Shown here one piece after another: positions 8,307 through 17,045 of a stretch of 64,000 nt of DNA. A program made the translations under genes and the position numbers. The DNA comes from Sphingopyxis soli (GTDB lineage: Bacteria; Pseudomonadota; Alphaproteobacteria; Sphingomonadales; Sphingomonadaceae): contig NZ_JAFMTR010000113.1 in assembly GCF_018682675.1 (NCBI RefSeq), forward strand, positions 22,166-86,165. Reading direction: 5' to 3'. The notes beneath the pieces were generated by a model. That model made no database searches and was not told the DNA's origin. It saw only the letters and a program-made list of their open reading frames with translations. Position 1 is the first letter of the stretch. Every line of letters begins with the position of its first letter.

Positions 8307-9527
8307 TCAGGCGTCTTTCAGCACATAGAGATGAACCCCGCCGTAGATTGCCGAGCGATCGCGGCGCGTGTAATCGAGCGACGCGTCCTCGCGATAATCC
8401 CACCGGCTGAGCAGATCGTCGGGGAGACGGCCGGGCAGCAGCGTCGGCTCGGCAGCGGTGCGGAAGAGAACCCGCGCACCCGGACGCGCCGTGCGCGTGA
8501 CTTCGGTCCAGAGGGCAGCGAGCTGCGCGTCGCTCATCCAGTCCTGCGCGTCGAGGAAGATATAGCGATCGAAGCTTGCGGCGTCGTTTGCGGCGAGCAT
8601 GTCGGTCATGTTCGCGTGCAGCATCGTCACCCGCTCGGCGCGCGCGCGCACCGCGGCATAATGACCGGCCTGCAGATAGGGCGGCAGCGGCGCCGCCTTG
8701 CCCCTGCCATAGCCGCGCCCGAACGCCTGCCAGGCGAAATAATTCTCCTCGAGCGGGAAGTCGCAGGCGAGCTTCTCGAGCCGACCGCGCAGCACGTCGG
8801 CCATCGGCTTGCCGTCGGCAAGTGCATCATATTGCGCCGGCGGGATGCCGAGCCCGAAGAGCGACGAGCGCTGGTCGGTGATCCAGCGGATCAGCTTGCG
8901 ATCGAAGAAGGGCGCAAATTTCTCGTCGAAAATCGCGCGCTGCTCCGCGATCGTCTTGGCGCCCAGAAATTGCTTCAGATCGATCCGGTGCATCCGCGCG
9001 ACCAGATGTGCGAGCCCGATGAAATTGCCGAGCAGACCGCGCTTGTAGAGGCCGCTGGCGAAGCCGTTGATGCGGCGGCGTCCGACAAGGTCGCGGCCTT
9101 CCCAATAACGGCGGCTCGTTTCGTCGAGATGCGGACGGATGAAGGTGCGGTAGTCGGCGATATTGGCCACGCTGTCGGCTTCGGCGAAGAAGCGGCGGAA
9201 GCTCTCGTAATCGGGCAGCCGCTGCGCCGCGACGCGTTTCAGATTGTTGAGCGCGACATGCGCCGTGTTGAGGTCGACCGCGACGATCTCCGCCGGGTCG
9301 GCGGTCAGATAGGATAGCGCATTGCAACCGCCGCTCGCGATCGTCGCGATCCGGTTGCCGGGCTCGATCGCCAGCGCCTCCATGTCGACGACCGGATCTT
9401 CCCAGATCTGTGCATAGACCAGCCCCTTGAAAGCCAGCGCAAAAGCGCGGTCGAGCAGGCGCTGCTTCTGTTCGGCATCTTCGCGAACAACGGCGGCGGC
9501 GATCTTGCGATTGGGCTGGCTGGCCAT
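8307..9527 (-). CDS. btaA: BtaA: S-adenosylmethionine:diacylglycerol 3-amino-3-carboxypropyltransferase (DUF3419)
   Basis: BtaA moves the aminocarboxypropyl group of SAM to the free hydroxyl of diacylglycerol, making diacylglyceryl-homoserine, the precursor of betaine lipid. The 406 residues match the family length. The SAM site is seen as IATIASGGCNALSYL followed by IVAVDLNTAHVALNNLK near residues 58-90, and the C-terminal half has DRYIFLDAQDWM and ARVLFRTAAEPT. GLVYAQIWEDPVVDMEAL near the N-terminus is characteristic. Start at the ATG at 9527. btaB follows two bases after the stop. A single TTGTCAT-like half site about 80-90 bp upstream is not enough to claim PhoB control. Confidence 0.9.
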   Translation of the reverse strand: MASQPNRKIAAAVVREDAEQKQRLLDRAFALAFKGLVYAQIWEDPVVDMEALAIEPGNRIATIASGGCNALSYLTADPAEIVAVDLNTAHVALNNLKRVAAQRLPDYESFRRFFAEADSVANIADYRTFIRPHLDETSRRYWEGRDLVGRRRINGFASGLYKRGLLGNFIGLAHLVARMHRIDLKQFLGAKTIAEQRAIFDEKFAPFFDRKLIRWITDQRSSLFGLGIPPAQYDALADGKPMADVLRGRLEKLACDFPLEENYFAWQAFGRGYGRGKAAPLPPYLQAGHYAAVRARAERVTMLHANMTDMLAANDAASFDRYIFLDAQDWMSDAQLAALWTEVTRTARPGARVLFRTAAEPTLLPGRLPDDLLSRWDYREDASLDYTRRDRSAIYGGVHLYVLKDA

Positions 9528-9612
9528 AGGTCATGGTCTCCCGGAGAGAGGTGGATCCGGGGCCGCGCATGGCAGCATTTGTTGCGATTCCCGCGTCGTT
9601 TCGATGACAAAT

Positions 9613-9643
9613 CGGCGACAGCGTCAAAAAAGCCCTGTCGCCG
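9613..9643 (-). terminator. hairpin between the lipoprotein gene and btaA
   Basis: CGGCGACAG (9613-9621) and CTGTCGCCG (9635-9643) form a perfect 9-bp stem 10 bases beyond the lipoprotein gene stop. A six-base A run lies in the loop, but no strong U-tract follows, so termination is plausible rather than shown. Confidence 0.5.
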
Positions 9644-9652
9644 TTTCGCAGA

Positions 9653-10105
9653 TCAATCGCGGCAATAACCTTCGCCCGACTTCACGATCAGGCATTCCTT
9701 CTTGCCGGCGAGATATTTGAGGCCGGTTTCATCACCGCTGCCGCGGCGGAGCGACAGCTCTTCGCTGCCGCGCTTGAACTTGATGCCATGCTCGCTGTCC
9801 TCGCCGTCATAGGTGCCCTTGGTGTCGAGGTCCGACTGCATTTCCAGCTTGTACTTGCCGGGCTCGGTGGGAGTGATCGTCGCGTACATCCCCTCGACGC
9901 CGGTCCATTTTCCGGCCCAGCTTGCAAAACGATGCGAGGCCGTAGCGGGATCGGTCGCGTCCGCACCCTCGGCCGGAACGGTCTCGACTGGCACTTCCTC
10001 GGTCGTCGTCGGGGTATCGGTCGGCGCCGGGGCTTCGGCCTTCTCGCATCCCGTCAACAGGGCCAGCGCCATCGCGCCCGTCAGCATCATGCTCTTCTGC
10101 ATCAT
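9653..10105 (-). CDS. putative lipoprotein of unknown function
   Basis: The product has about 150 residues. The start is the ATG at 10105 (MMQKSMMLTG), preceded by GGAGA; an upstream frame of six arginine codons is probably not translated. The signal peptide ends in the lipobox LLTGC (about residues 15-19 from this start), so the cysteine should be lipidated. A Thr/Glu/Pro-rich linker follows, then a compact domain with WAGKWTGVEGMYATI and GKYKLEMQ, and three cysteines in total, one near the C-terminal GYCRD. The domain looks like a small beta-barrel of the lipocalin-like or DUF type found in sphingomonads. No function can be assigned. Confidence 0.75.
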   Translation of the reverse strand: MMQKSMMLTGAMALALLTGCEKAEAPAPTDTPTTTEEVPVETVPAEGADATDPATASHRFASWAGKWTGVEGMYATITPTEPGKYKLEMQSDLDTKGTYDGEDSEHGIKFKRGSEELSLRRGSGDETGLKYLAGKKECLIVKSGEGYCRD

Positions 10106-10148
10106 ACGTCTCCTTCTCCGTCTCAACGCTCGGGGACCGACAAGTTTC

Positions 10149-11138
10149 CTATTCGGTAATGATATCGGCGAATTTCAGCGGGTCGACATTGCCGCCCGAC
10201 AGCGTGACCAGCGTCGCATCGGTCAGCACGACCTTCCCCGCCAGCACGGCCGCCAGCGCGGCGGCGCCACCGGGCTCAACCACCAGATGCAGTTTCTCGA
10301 AGGCGAGGCGCACCGCGTCGCGAACCTCGCGTCGCGTCACGACCACGCCCCGAACCCCACGCGCCTGAAGCACCGCAAAGTTGATCGGCCAGGTCTGGGG
10401 CGTCTGGAGGGCGTCGCATTCGGTCGGATAGGCCATGTCCTCGACCGAAAGAATCTTGCCCTCGGCAAGGCTGCGCGTCACATCGTCCCACCCCTCGGGC
10501 TCGACCGCGACGATTTCGGCATCGGGCAGAGCGAGAGCGAGACCCGCCGACAGACCGCCTCCGCCGCAACAGGCGACCACCTTGTCGGGCCCGGCGATGG
10601 CCCGCGCCTTCATCTGCGCGGCTGCCTCGATGCCCACCGTGCCCTGTCCCTCGATGATCCACGGATCGCCATAGGCATGGACGAGCGTCCCGCCACGCTC
10701 TGCAATCAGCTTCGCCGCCACGGCGTCACGCGATTCCGTGACGCGATCATAAAGCACGACATCCGCGCCCAGCCGCCGCGTCGCCGCGAGCTTCATCGCC
10801 GGCGCGTTGCTCGGCATCACGATTGTCGCCTTGATCCCCAGTCGCTTCGCAGCCCATGCAACGCCCTGGGCGTGATTGCCGCTCGACACGCCGACGACAC
10901 CCTCGTTCGCTTGCTCGGGTGTCAGATCGGTCAGCCGGTGCCAGGCGCCGCGGATCTTGAAGGCTCCGACCGGCTGCAGACACTCGGCCTTGCACCAGAT
11001 CGTCCTGCCCTCGACGTCAAGCGGTAACAGCGGGGTTCGCGGCAGCAAGGCCGCGACTTTCGCCGCTGCGCGTTCGACGCCTGCAAGCGTCGGTGCCCGC
11101 GCGGGGTCGATCAGGGCATCGGGGCTTTGTTCTGTCAT
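10149..11138 (-). CDS. threonine/serine dehydratase-type PLP enzyme
   Basis: This fold-type II PLP enzyme has 329 residues. The Schiff-base lysine lies in VGAFKIRGAWH near residue 61, the asparagine loop in SSGNHAQGVA near residue 95, and the phosphate-binding glycines in CCGGGGLSAG near residue 190. There is no C-terminal ACT regulatory domain, so it is not the full-length biosynthetic IlvA. It fits a catabolic threonine/serine ammonia-lyase or a serine/aspartate racemase-like member. It is divergent from the carboxyspermidine dehydrogenase gene, with 65 bp between starts. The exact substrate is not settled by sequence. Confidence 0.85.
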   Translation of the reverse strand: MTEQSPDALIDPARAPTLAGVERAAAKVAALLPRTPLLPLDVEGRTIWCKAECLQPVGAFKIRGAWHRLTDLTPEQANEGVVGVSSGNHAQGVAWAAKRLGIKATIVMPSNAPAMKLAATRRLGADVVLYDRVTESRDAVAAKLIAERGGTLVHAYGDPWIIEGQGTVGIEAAAQMKARAIAGPDKVVACCGGGGLSAGLALALPDAEIVAVEPEGWDDVTRSLAEGKILSVEDMAYPTECDALQTPQTWPINFAVLQARGVRGVVVTRREVRDAVRLAFEKLHLVVEPGGAAALAAVLAGKVVLTDATLVTLSGGNVDPLKFADIITE

Positions 11139-11203
11139 GGCTTCGTCCTATAGGGCGCGGCATAGTTGACAAGCGGCATATGCCCGCACAGGAGATTATC
11201 GAG

Positions 11204-12412
11204 ATGAGCAAGGTTCTGGTGATCGGCGCAGGCGGCGTCGGTTCGGTCGCGGTCCACAAGATGGCAATGAATGCGGACATCTTCCCCGACATCACGCTCG
11301 CCAGCCGTCGCAAGTTCAAGTGCGATGCGATCGCCGAGTCGGTCAAACAACGCACCGGCATCACGATCAAGACGGCCGAGGTCGACGCCGACCATATCGA
11401 CGCCACCGCGGCGCTGATCCGTCAGGTCGGTGCGACGCATGTCGTGAACCTCGCGCTGCCCTATCAGGATCTGACGATCATGGAGGCGTGCCTGTCGACC
11501 GGCGCGCATTATCTCGATACCGCAAACTACGAGCCGCGCGACGAGGCGAAATTCGAATATCACTGGCAGTGGGCGTATCAGGATCGCTTCAAGGACGCGG
11601 GCCTGATGGCGCTGCTCGGTTCGGGTTTCGACCCCGGCGTCACCAGCGTTTTCACGACCTGGCTGAGGAAGCATCACTTCGACCGCATCGACACGCTCGA
11701 CATTCTCGACTGCAACGGCGGCGATCATGGCCAGCATTTCGCGACCAACTTCAACCCCGAGATCAATATTCGTGAAGTGACCGCGGTCGCGCGTCACTGG
11801 GAAAATGGCGACTGGGTCGAAACCCCGCCGATGTCGGTCAAGCAGACCTTCGACTTCGAGGCCGTGGGACCCAAGAATATGTACCTCATGTATCATGAGG
11901 AGATCGAAAGCCTGAAAACCCACCTGCCCGAGATCAGGCGTATCCGCTTCTGGATGACCTTCGGCGATGCTTACATCCAGCACCTGACCGTCCTCCAGAA
12001 TGTCGGGATGACGCGGATCGATCCCGTGATCTACGAGGGCAAGGAGATCATCCCGCTGCAGTTCCTCAAAGCCGTGCTCCCCGAACCCTCGAGCCTCGGC
12101 GAGACGACAAAGGGCAAGACGAACATCGGCGTGATCGCAACCGGCCTGGCCAAGGACGGGACGGAAAAGACGCTCTACCTCTACAATATCTGCGACCATG
12201 AGGACGCCTATGCCGAAACCGGCAATCAGGCGGTCAGCTACACCACCGGCGTCCCCGCGATGATCGGTGCCGCGATGATGGTAACCGGAACATGGTCAGG
12301 CCAGGGCGTGTTCAACATGGAGCAGATGGACCCCGATCCCTTCATGGACATGCTGAACAAGCACGGGCTGCCGTGGCAGGTGAAGGAACTGGACGGGCCG
12401 CTCGATTTCTGA
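11204..12412 (+). CDS. carboxy(nor)spermidine dehydrogenase (saccharopine dehydrogenase family)
   Basis: The enzyme reductively joins aspartate semialdehyde to putrescine (giving carboxyspermidine) or to 1,3-diaminopropane (giving carboxynorspermidine) with NADPH. The 402 residues begin at ATG 11204, behind AGGAG at 11190-11194. The N-terminus has the dinucleotide loop VLVIGAGGVGSVAVHK, and the family's ALPYQDLTIMEACL and GSGFDPGVTSVF segments follow. The pairing with a carboxyspermidine decarboxylase 1.5 kb downstream separates it from lysine-pathway saccharopine dehydrogenases. With the ornithine decarboxylase at 17.0 kb providing putrescine, spermidine is the likely product. An unrelated membrane gene and an asparaginase gene lie between the two steps. 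Confidence 0.9.
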   Translation: MSKVLVIGAGGVGSVAVHKMAMNADIFPDITLASRRKFKCDAIAESVKQRTGITIKTAEVDADHIDATAALIRQVGATHVVNLALPYQDLTIMEACLSTGAHYLDTANYEPRDEAKFEYHWQWAYQDRFKDAGLMALLGSGFDPGVTSVFTTWLRKHHFDRIDTLDILDCNGGDHGQHFATNFNPEINIREVTAVARHWENGDWVETPPMSVKQTFDFEAVGPKNMYLMYHEEIESLKTHLPEIRRIRFWMTFGDAYIQHLTVLQNVGMTRIDPVIYEGKEIIPLQFLKAVLPEPSSLGETTKGKTNIGVIATGLAKDGTEKTLYLYNICDHEDAYAETGNQAVSYTTGVPAMIGAAMMVTGTWSGQGVFNMEQMDPDPFMDMLNKHGLPWQVKELDGPLDF

Positions 12413-12465
12413 TTGCTGCTGCGGGGGCCGGCCAGTGTCGGCACCCGCGTCTGCAAGGGAATCCC

Positions 12466-12816
12466 ATGACGGCCTATATCCTGCCCATCGGGCTGCTCTT
12501 CGTCTCGAACATCTTCATGACCTTTGCCTGGTACGGGCATCTGGGCGACATGTCGCGGCCGGTATGGCTGGCGGTCCTGGTCGCGTGGGGCATCGCCTTT
12601 TTCGAATATTGCCTTGCCGTCCCGGCGAACCGCGTCGGTCACGCGGTCTATACGACCGCAGAGCTCAAGACGATTCAGGAAGTGATCACGCTTGTGGTCT
12701 TTGCCGGCTTCGCGACCTTCTGGCTTGGCGAGCGGCTGACGGTGAACCACCTGATCGGCTTCGCGCTGATCTGCGGCGGCGCCTTCTTCATCTTCAAGGC
12801 GCCGATTGCAGCCTGA
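12466..12816 (+). CDS. DUF486 family small membrane protein (DMT-like)
   Basis: This 116-residue protein begins at ATG 12466, behind AAGGGA. It has four predicted membrane helices, starting at residues 5, 32, 66 and 92. The conserved FMTFAWYGHL, EYCLAVPANR and FALICGGAFFIF segments are those of DUF486, which looks like half of a drug/metabolite transporter. It lies in the polyamine gene cluster, 53 bp after the dehydrogenase stop, so polyamine export is an attractive idea, but family members are uncharacterised and found in many contexts. Confidence 0.85.
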   Translation: MTAYILPIGLLFVSNIFMTFAWYGHLGDMSRPVWLAVLVAWGIAFFEYCLAVPANRVGHAVYTTAELKTIQEVITLVVFAGFATFWLGERLTVNHLIGFALICGGAFFIFKAPIAA

Positions 12817-12857
12817 CGCCCCGCCCGCTACCCTCGCCGCCAGCGGGAGAACGGGCG

Positions 12858-13859
12858 ATGACGGATAAGGCAATTTCCAGACGGTTTTTCGGCGCGGCAG
12901 CAGCGGGGCTGGCCGCGCTCGGAATTCCAGGCGCCACGGCGAAACCCGCCGCGCCGAAGGTCATTCCGACCGGCAAGCCCTTCATCCTGACGACATGGGA
13001 TTTCGGCCCTGGCGCCAATGCCGTCGGCTGGCCGATGCTCGCAAGCGGCGCATCGGCAATCGACGCGGTCGAGGCGGCGATCAACCATGTCGAGCTGCTC
13101 GGCGACTATTGGGTCGGCGCGGGCGGTGTCCCCAACGAGGTCGGTGAGACGACGCTCGACGCGATGATGATGTGGGGACCGACGCACGATCTCGGCGCGG
13201 TCGGCTGCCTCAAGCGCGTCAAGAAGGCGATCTCGGTCGCGCGGGCGGTGATGGAGAAGACGCAGCATAGCCTGATCGTCGGCGACGACGCGACGCGCTT
13301 TGCCGCGCGCATGGGTTTCACCGAAACCACTCTGACCAGCGTCGTGTCGCAGCAGGCGTGGGACAAATGGGCCGCGAAGGGCGAAAGGACGAACGCCTTC
13401 GACCCCGAACCGATCCGCACGGCGGAAGCGCTGGCGCGGCACGACACTGTCGGCAGCATCGCGCTCGATGCGGCCGGCAATCTGTGCGTCGGCTGTTCGA
13501 CCAACGGGCGCGAGTTCAAGATCCCGGGCCGCGTCGGCGACTCGCCGATCGCGGGAGCCGGCGCCTATGTCGATCAAGCGGTCGGCGGCGCGGTCGCGAC
13601 CGGCAACGGCGACGTCATGATGCGTTTCCTCCCGACGTATCACGCCGTCGAACTGATGCTCGGCGGCATGGCGCCCCAAGCCGCCGCCGAAGCCGCGATC
13701 AAGCGGATCGAGGATGCGGGCTACAGCATCGGGGGCGGCATCGCGGTGATCCGCCGCGACGGCGTGCATGGCGGCGCCAAAACCACCGGATGGGAGGACA
13801 CACAGTTCAGCTATTCGGTCCAGACCGCAACGGGAAACGTCAAGGTCCCGGTGTCTTGA
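12858..13859 (+). CDS. N4-(beta-N-acetylglucosaminyl)-L-asparaginase family hydrolase, Tat-exported
   Basis: This Ntn hydrolase of the aspartylglucosaminidase type has 333 residues from ATG 12858. The N-terminus ISRRFFGAAAAGLAALG is a twin-arginine signal, so the folded precursor should be exported to the periplasm. The precursor is cut before the threonine in RHDTVGSIALDAAGN (about residue 199), which becomes the nucleophile; GRVGDSPIAGAGAYVD and GNGDVMMRF are the conserved substrate-binding stretches. Activity on glycosylasparagine or on isoaspartyl peptides cannot be told apart by sequence. It sits between the two polyamine genes with no evident pathway link. Confidence 0.87.
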   Translation: MTDKAISRRFFGAAAAGLAALGIPGATAKPAAPKVIPTGKPFILTTWDFGPGANAVGWPMLASGASAIDAVEAAINHVELLGDYWVGAGGVPNEVGETTLDAMMMWGPTHDLGAVGCLKRVKKAISVARAVMEKTQHSLIVGDDATRFAARMGFTETTLTSVVSQQAWDKWAAKGERTNAFDPEPIRTAEALARHDTVGSIALDAAGNLCVGCSTNGREFKIPGRVGDSPIAGAGAYVDQAVGGAVATGNGDVMMRFLPTYHAVELMLGGMAPQAAAEAAIKRIEDAGYSIGGGIAVIRRDGVHGGAKTTGWEDTQFSYSVQTATGNVKVPVS

Positions 13860-13941
13860 AAGCGACCCGTCGCGCCGTCACCTTGCGCTCCGCAGACCCG
13901 ATCCGCTTTCATCCACCTGTAAAACACTCTAGAGGCGCGCC

Positions 13942-15114
13942 ATGGAAACCAGAGCCGGCGACCCCGGGGCCTTCGCCCACTTCGACCTGACCCGCGTCCC
14001 CTCGCCCGCTTTCGTGGTCGATGCTGCGAAAGTGCGCGCGAACCTTGCCGTGCTGCGTCATATCGGCGACCAGTCGGGCGCGCGCGTGCTTGCGGCGCTC
14101 AAGGCCTTTTCGATGTGGTCGCTGGGATCGACCGTCACCGACTATCTCGACGGGGTCTGCGCATCGGGGCTCTACGAAGCCAGGCTCGGACGTGAGGAAT
14201 ATGGCGGCGAAGTCGCGACCTATTGCGCGGGGTACAAGGAAGCCGACCTCCCCGAAATCGCCCGCCTGTCGGATCATCTGATCTTCAACTCGCCCGGCCA
14301 GATCGCCCGCTTTCGTCCGCTGCTCGACGAGCTGCGCGCGCAAAGCGAGCGCTTCGACATCGGCCTGCGCATCAACCCGATGCACAGCGAGGGCGAGGTC
14401 GCGAAATACGACCCGGCCGCGCCGTGCAGCCGCCTCGGCTTCCCGGTTACCCAATTACTCCCCGAGCATATGGCAGGCGTCGACGGCATCCATATGCACA
14501 GCCTGTGCGAACAGGATTTCCCGCCGCTTCAGCGCACCTGGCAGGCGGTGCAGCCAATGCTGCGCCCCTTCTTCGGCCAGCTCAAATGGATCAATTTCGG
14601 CGGCGGCCACCATGTCACCCGCGCCGACTACCAGACCGACGACCTGATCTCCTTTCTGAAGCAGGTGCGCGCCGCGACGAACTGCGACGTGATGATCGAG
14701 CCGGGCGAGGCGGTTGCACTCGACGCGGGCATCCTCGTTGGCGAAGTGCTCGACCTGTTCGACAACGGCATGCCGATCGGCATCACCGACATCAGCGCGA
14801 CCTGCCACATGCCCGACGTGATCGAAGCGCCCTATCGTCCCGCGATGCTGGGGGAGAGACCGGATGGAATGCCGACACGCCTTGGCGGCCCTTCCTGTCT
14901 CGCCGGCGACGTGATCGGCGACTATCGCCTGCCCGGCGACGCGCATATCGGCCAGCGCTTCGCCTTTCTCGATCAGGCGCATTATTCGATGGTGAAGACG
15001 AACACCTTCAACGGCGTGCCGCTGCCATCGATCTGGCTGTGGGACAGCGAGACCGACGACCTCAAGCTGATCCGCGAGTTCGGTTACCAGGATTTCAAGA
15101 CGCGGCTGAGCTAG
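13942..15114 (+). CDS. nspC: carboxy(nor)spermidine decarboxylase
   Basis: This is a fold-type III PLP decarboxylase (alanine-racemase barrel) of 390 residues that removes CO2 from carboxyspermidine or carboxynorspermidine to give the free polyamine. The PLP lysine is in LAALKAFSMWS near residue 54, and HMHSLCEQDF, WINFGGGHHVTRADY and MIEPGEAV are the barrel and phosphate-binding motifs. The C-terminal GGPSCLAGDVIGDY carries the family cysteine, and YQDFKTRLS ends the protein. It completes the alternative spermidine route with the dehydrogenase at 11.2 kb. The start is ATG 13942 (METRAGD); GTAAA and TAG-rich bases lie just upstream with no strong ribosome site. Confidence 0.93.
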   Translation: METRAGDPGAFAHFDLTRVPSPAFVVDAAKVRANLAVLRHIGDQSGARVLAALKAFSMWSLGSTVTDYLDGVCASGLYEARLGREEYGGEVATYCAGYKEADLPEIARLSDHLIFNSPGQIARFRPLLDELRAQSERFDIGLRINPMHSEGEVAKYDPAAPCSRLGFPVTQLLPEHMAGVDGIHMHSLCEQDFPPLQRTWQAVQPMLRPFFGQLKWINFGGGHHVTRADYQTDDLISFLKQVRAATNCDVMIEPGEAVALDAGILVGEVLDLFDNGMPIGITDISATCHMPDVIEAPYRPAMLGERPDGMPTRLGGPSCLAGDVIGDYRLPGDAHIGQRFAFLDQAHYSMVKTNTFNGVPLPSIWLWDSETDDLKLIREFGYQDFKTRLS

Positions 15115-15126
15115 CCACCTTATTCG

Positions 15127-16797
15127 TCATCGGGATGCTGCAACGGCTTCCGCGCTGATCTCCGCCAGCGCCTGGTGGATGTCGCTCACCACGACCGATC
15201 CCTCGCCGACCGACGAGGCGACGCGCTTCACCGACCCCTTGCGCACGTCGCCCACCGCATAAATCCGCGGCCAGCTCGTCTCGAAGCGGCTCGGCATCCG
15301 GTCGAGCGACCAGCCTGCGCGCACGAGTTCGAGCGGTGCAATATCGGCACCGGTCTTTACGAAGCCCTTTTCGTCGCAGACCATTTCCTTCGGCAACCAG
15401 CCGGTGTTCGGGTTCGCGCCAAGGAAGAGGAACAGGAATTTGCAGTCGCAAAGATCCTCCGCGCCGGTCTCGCGGCAGCGATAGGTCAGGCCGTCGAGCT
15501 GCCCTTCGCCGCGCAGCGCCACGACATCGGTCGATCCGATGATTTCGATATTCGGATGTTCCTCGAGCCGCTTGACCAGATATTCGGACATCGTCTCGCG
15601 CAGGCTCTTGCGCCGGAAGATGACATAGACCTTCTTCGCGACGCCCGCGAGATAGATCGCCCCCTGTCCCGCCGAATTGCCCGAGCCGACCACCGTCACC
15701 TCGGCGTTGCTGCACAGCTGCGCCTCCATCGGCGTCGCGCCATAATAAATACCGCGCCCCTCGTAATTCTCGATCCCCTCGATCGGCAGGCGCTGATATT
15801 GCGCCCCGCTCGACACCACGACCGCCCGGCTGCGCAGCTTGCGCCCGTCGGCGAGATGCAGACAATAGGCATCGCCGTCGCGCCCGATCGATGCCGCACG
15901 CACCGGCGACACCAGCCGCGCGCCGAACTTCTGCGCCTGCACGGTCGCGCGGCGCGCGAGCTCGTTGCCCGAAATGCCGGTCGGAAAGCCGAGATAATTT
16001 TCGATCTTCGAGGACGTCCCCGCCTGCCCCCCCGGCGCCAGCGCGTCGATGGCGATCACCGTCAGCCCTTCGGATGCGGCATAGACCGCCGCGGCGAGCC
16101 CGCCCGGCCCGCTGCCGACGACAAGCACGTCCGCGGTCGCCCCGTCGGGGAGCAGGTCCAGCCCCAGTGCCTGCGCCAACTGTTCGGGCGTCGGCTGGAT
16201 CAACACGTCGGCGGCGCCAAGAATCGCCACCGGCAATTGCTCCTCGGTCAGCCCGCGCTCGGCCATCAGATGAGCCGCAACAGGGCCATCGGCAGGGTCG
16301 AACCAGCGGTGCGCAACGCCATGCTTCATCAAAAGGTCGCGCAGCGCGTAAACCGTGCGGTCCATCGCGGCGCCCAATACGATGGTCGCCGCGAAACCCC
16401 GGCTGTTGCCGAATTCGCGTCGCGCCGCAAACACGCGCACGAACACGTCGGAAAAGTGGCTGTTGCCCGAAATCAGCCGCTGGAAACTTTCATAGGGGAT
16501 ACGCAGTATGTCCCCGTCCGCTCCCATTTCGACGCGCGACAAATGGCGCTGGCCCGTGAGCACCGACAGGTCGCCCGCGAACTGCCCCCGCTCCATCCAG
16601 CCGACGCGGCGGCGCCCCTGGTCCGTGGTCGCGAAGATATCGGTGTGCCCTGACAGCGTGATGATGCAATCGGGCGCCATCGTTCCTTCCGCCAGGATCA
16701 GATCGCCCGCCTTATGCGATTCGACGGCGCCGAACGGAATCAGCTCTTCGAGTTCGGCGTCCGAAAAGGTGTGGTTGACGTCGGCGGGAGGAGTCAT
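15127..16797 (-). CDS. cNMP-binding / thioredoxin-like / FAD-NAD oxidoreductase fusion
   Basis: This three-domain protein has 556 residues from ATG 16797, with AGGA about 11 bases upstream. Residues 10-120 are a cyclic-nucleotide-binding beta roll (AGDLILAEGTMAPDCIITLSG and RGQFAGDLSVL). Residues 135-215 look like a thioredoxin or glutaredoxin fold, but the position of the CxxC reads GAAMDR. Residues 230-556 are a thioredoxin-reductase-like flavoprotein with GSGPGGLAAAVYAA (FAD), GSGNSAGQGAIYLA (NAD(P)H) and YAVGDVRKGS near the end. The usual CxxC between the FAD and NAD parts is also missing. It therefore cannot work as a disulfide reductase; NAD(P)H oxidation gated by a nucleotide or by crowding of the regulatory domain is possible. 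It is convergent with nspC (12 bp apart). Confidence 0.85.
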   Translation of the reverse strand: MTPPADVNHTFSDAELEELIPFGAVESHKAGDLILAEGTMAPDCIITLSGHTDIFATTDQGRRRVGWMERGQFAGDLSVLTGQRHLSRVEMGADGDILRIPYESFQRLISGNSHFSDVFVRVFAARREFGNSRGFAATIVLGAAMDRTVYALRDLLMKHGVAHRWFDPADGPVAAHLMAERGLTEEQLPVAILGAADVLIQPTPEQLAQALGLDLLPDGATADVLVVGSGPGGLAAAVYAASEGLTVIAIDALAPGGQAGTSSKIENYLGFPTGISGNELARRATVQAQKFGARLVSPVRAASIGRDGDAYCLHLADGRKLRSRAVVVSSGAQYQRLPIEGIENYEGRGIYYGATPMEAQLCSNAEVTVVGSGNSAGQGAIYLAGVAKKVYVIFRRKSLRETMSEYLVKRLEEHPNIEIIGSTDVVALRGEGQLDGLTYRCRETGAEDLCDCKFLFLFLGANPNTGWLPKEMVCDEKGFVKTGADIAPLELVRAGWSLDRMPSRFETSWPRIYAVGDVRKGSVKRVASSVGEGSVVVSDIHQALAEISAEAVAASR

Positions 16798-16950
16798 GGC
16801 GCGCGAAATCCTTTTGTCGGGAAGAGCGATATGTCGATAGCGTAAGTCGGGCATTTTGTCTCGCTTTCGCCCCTTCGGCGCAGCTCTGCCCCGTTTCGGC
16901 GCGAGTGTTACCGCAGCGTTACAAAATTGCGCGATTGGGCCTTTACAGCG

Positions 16951-17045
16951 GGGACCCCCCTCAATATATCGCCCTCCGCTGCCCCAGGGGGACTTCCAAT
17001 AACCGCAAGGCAGCCTTTGTGTTGAACGTTATTTTTGGGGGTCCC
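16951..17045 (+). ncRNA. speF-like RNA leader of the ornithine decarboxylase gene
   Basis: GGGACCCCC (16951-16959) is perfectly complementary to GGGGGTCCC (17037-17045), closing a 95-base leader that ends 5 bases before the TTG start. Inside are nested stems: AATAAC (16998-17003) with GTTATT (17028-17033), and AAGG (17007-17010) with CCTT (17014-17017). A second GGGGGAC at 16987-16993 can pair with either arm: GGGGG with CCCCC of the 5' arm, or GGGAC with GTCCC of the 3' arm. Position and gene match the speF motif described upstream of alphaproteobacterial ornithine decarboxylase genes. The 3' arm holds the only G-rich ribosome-site candidate, so pairing could block translation. The ligand, if any, is unknown. 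Confidence 0.7.

Noticed and set aside
9528..9612. Pho box upstream of btaA
   Set aside because: Only one TTGTCAT-like half site was found, with no second repeat at 11-bp spacing.
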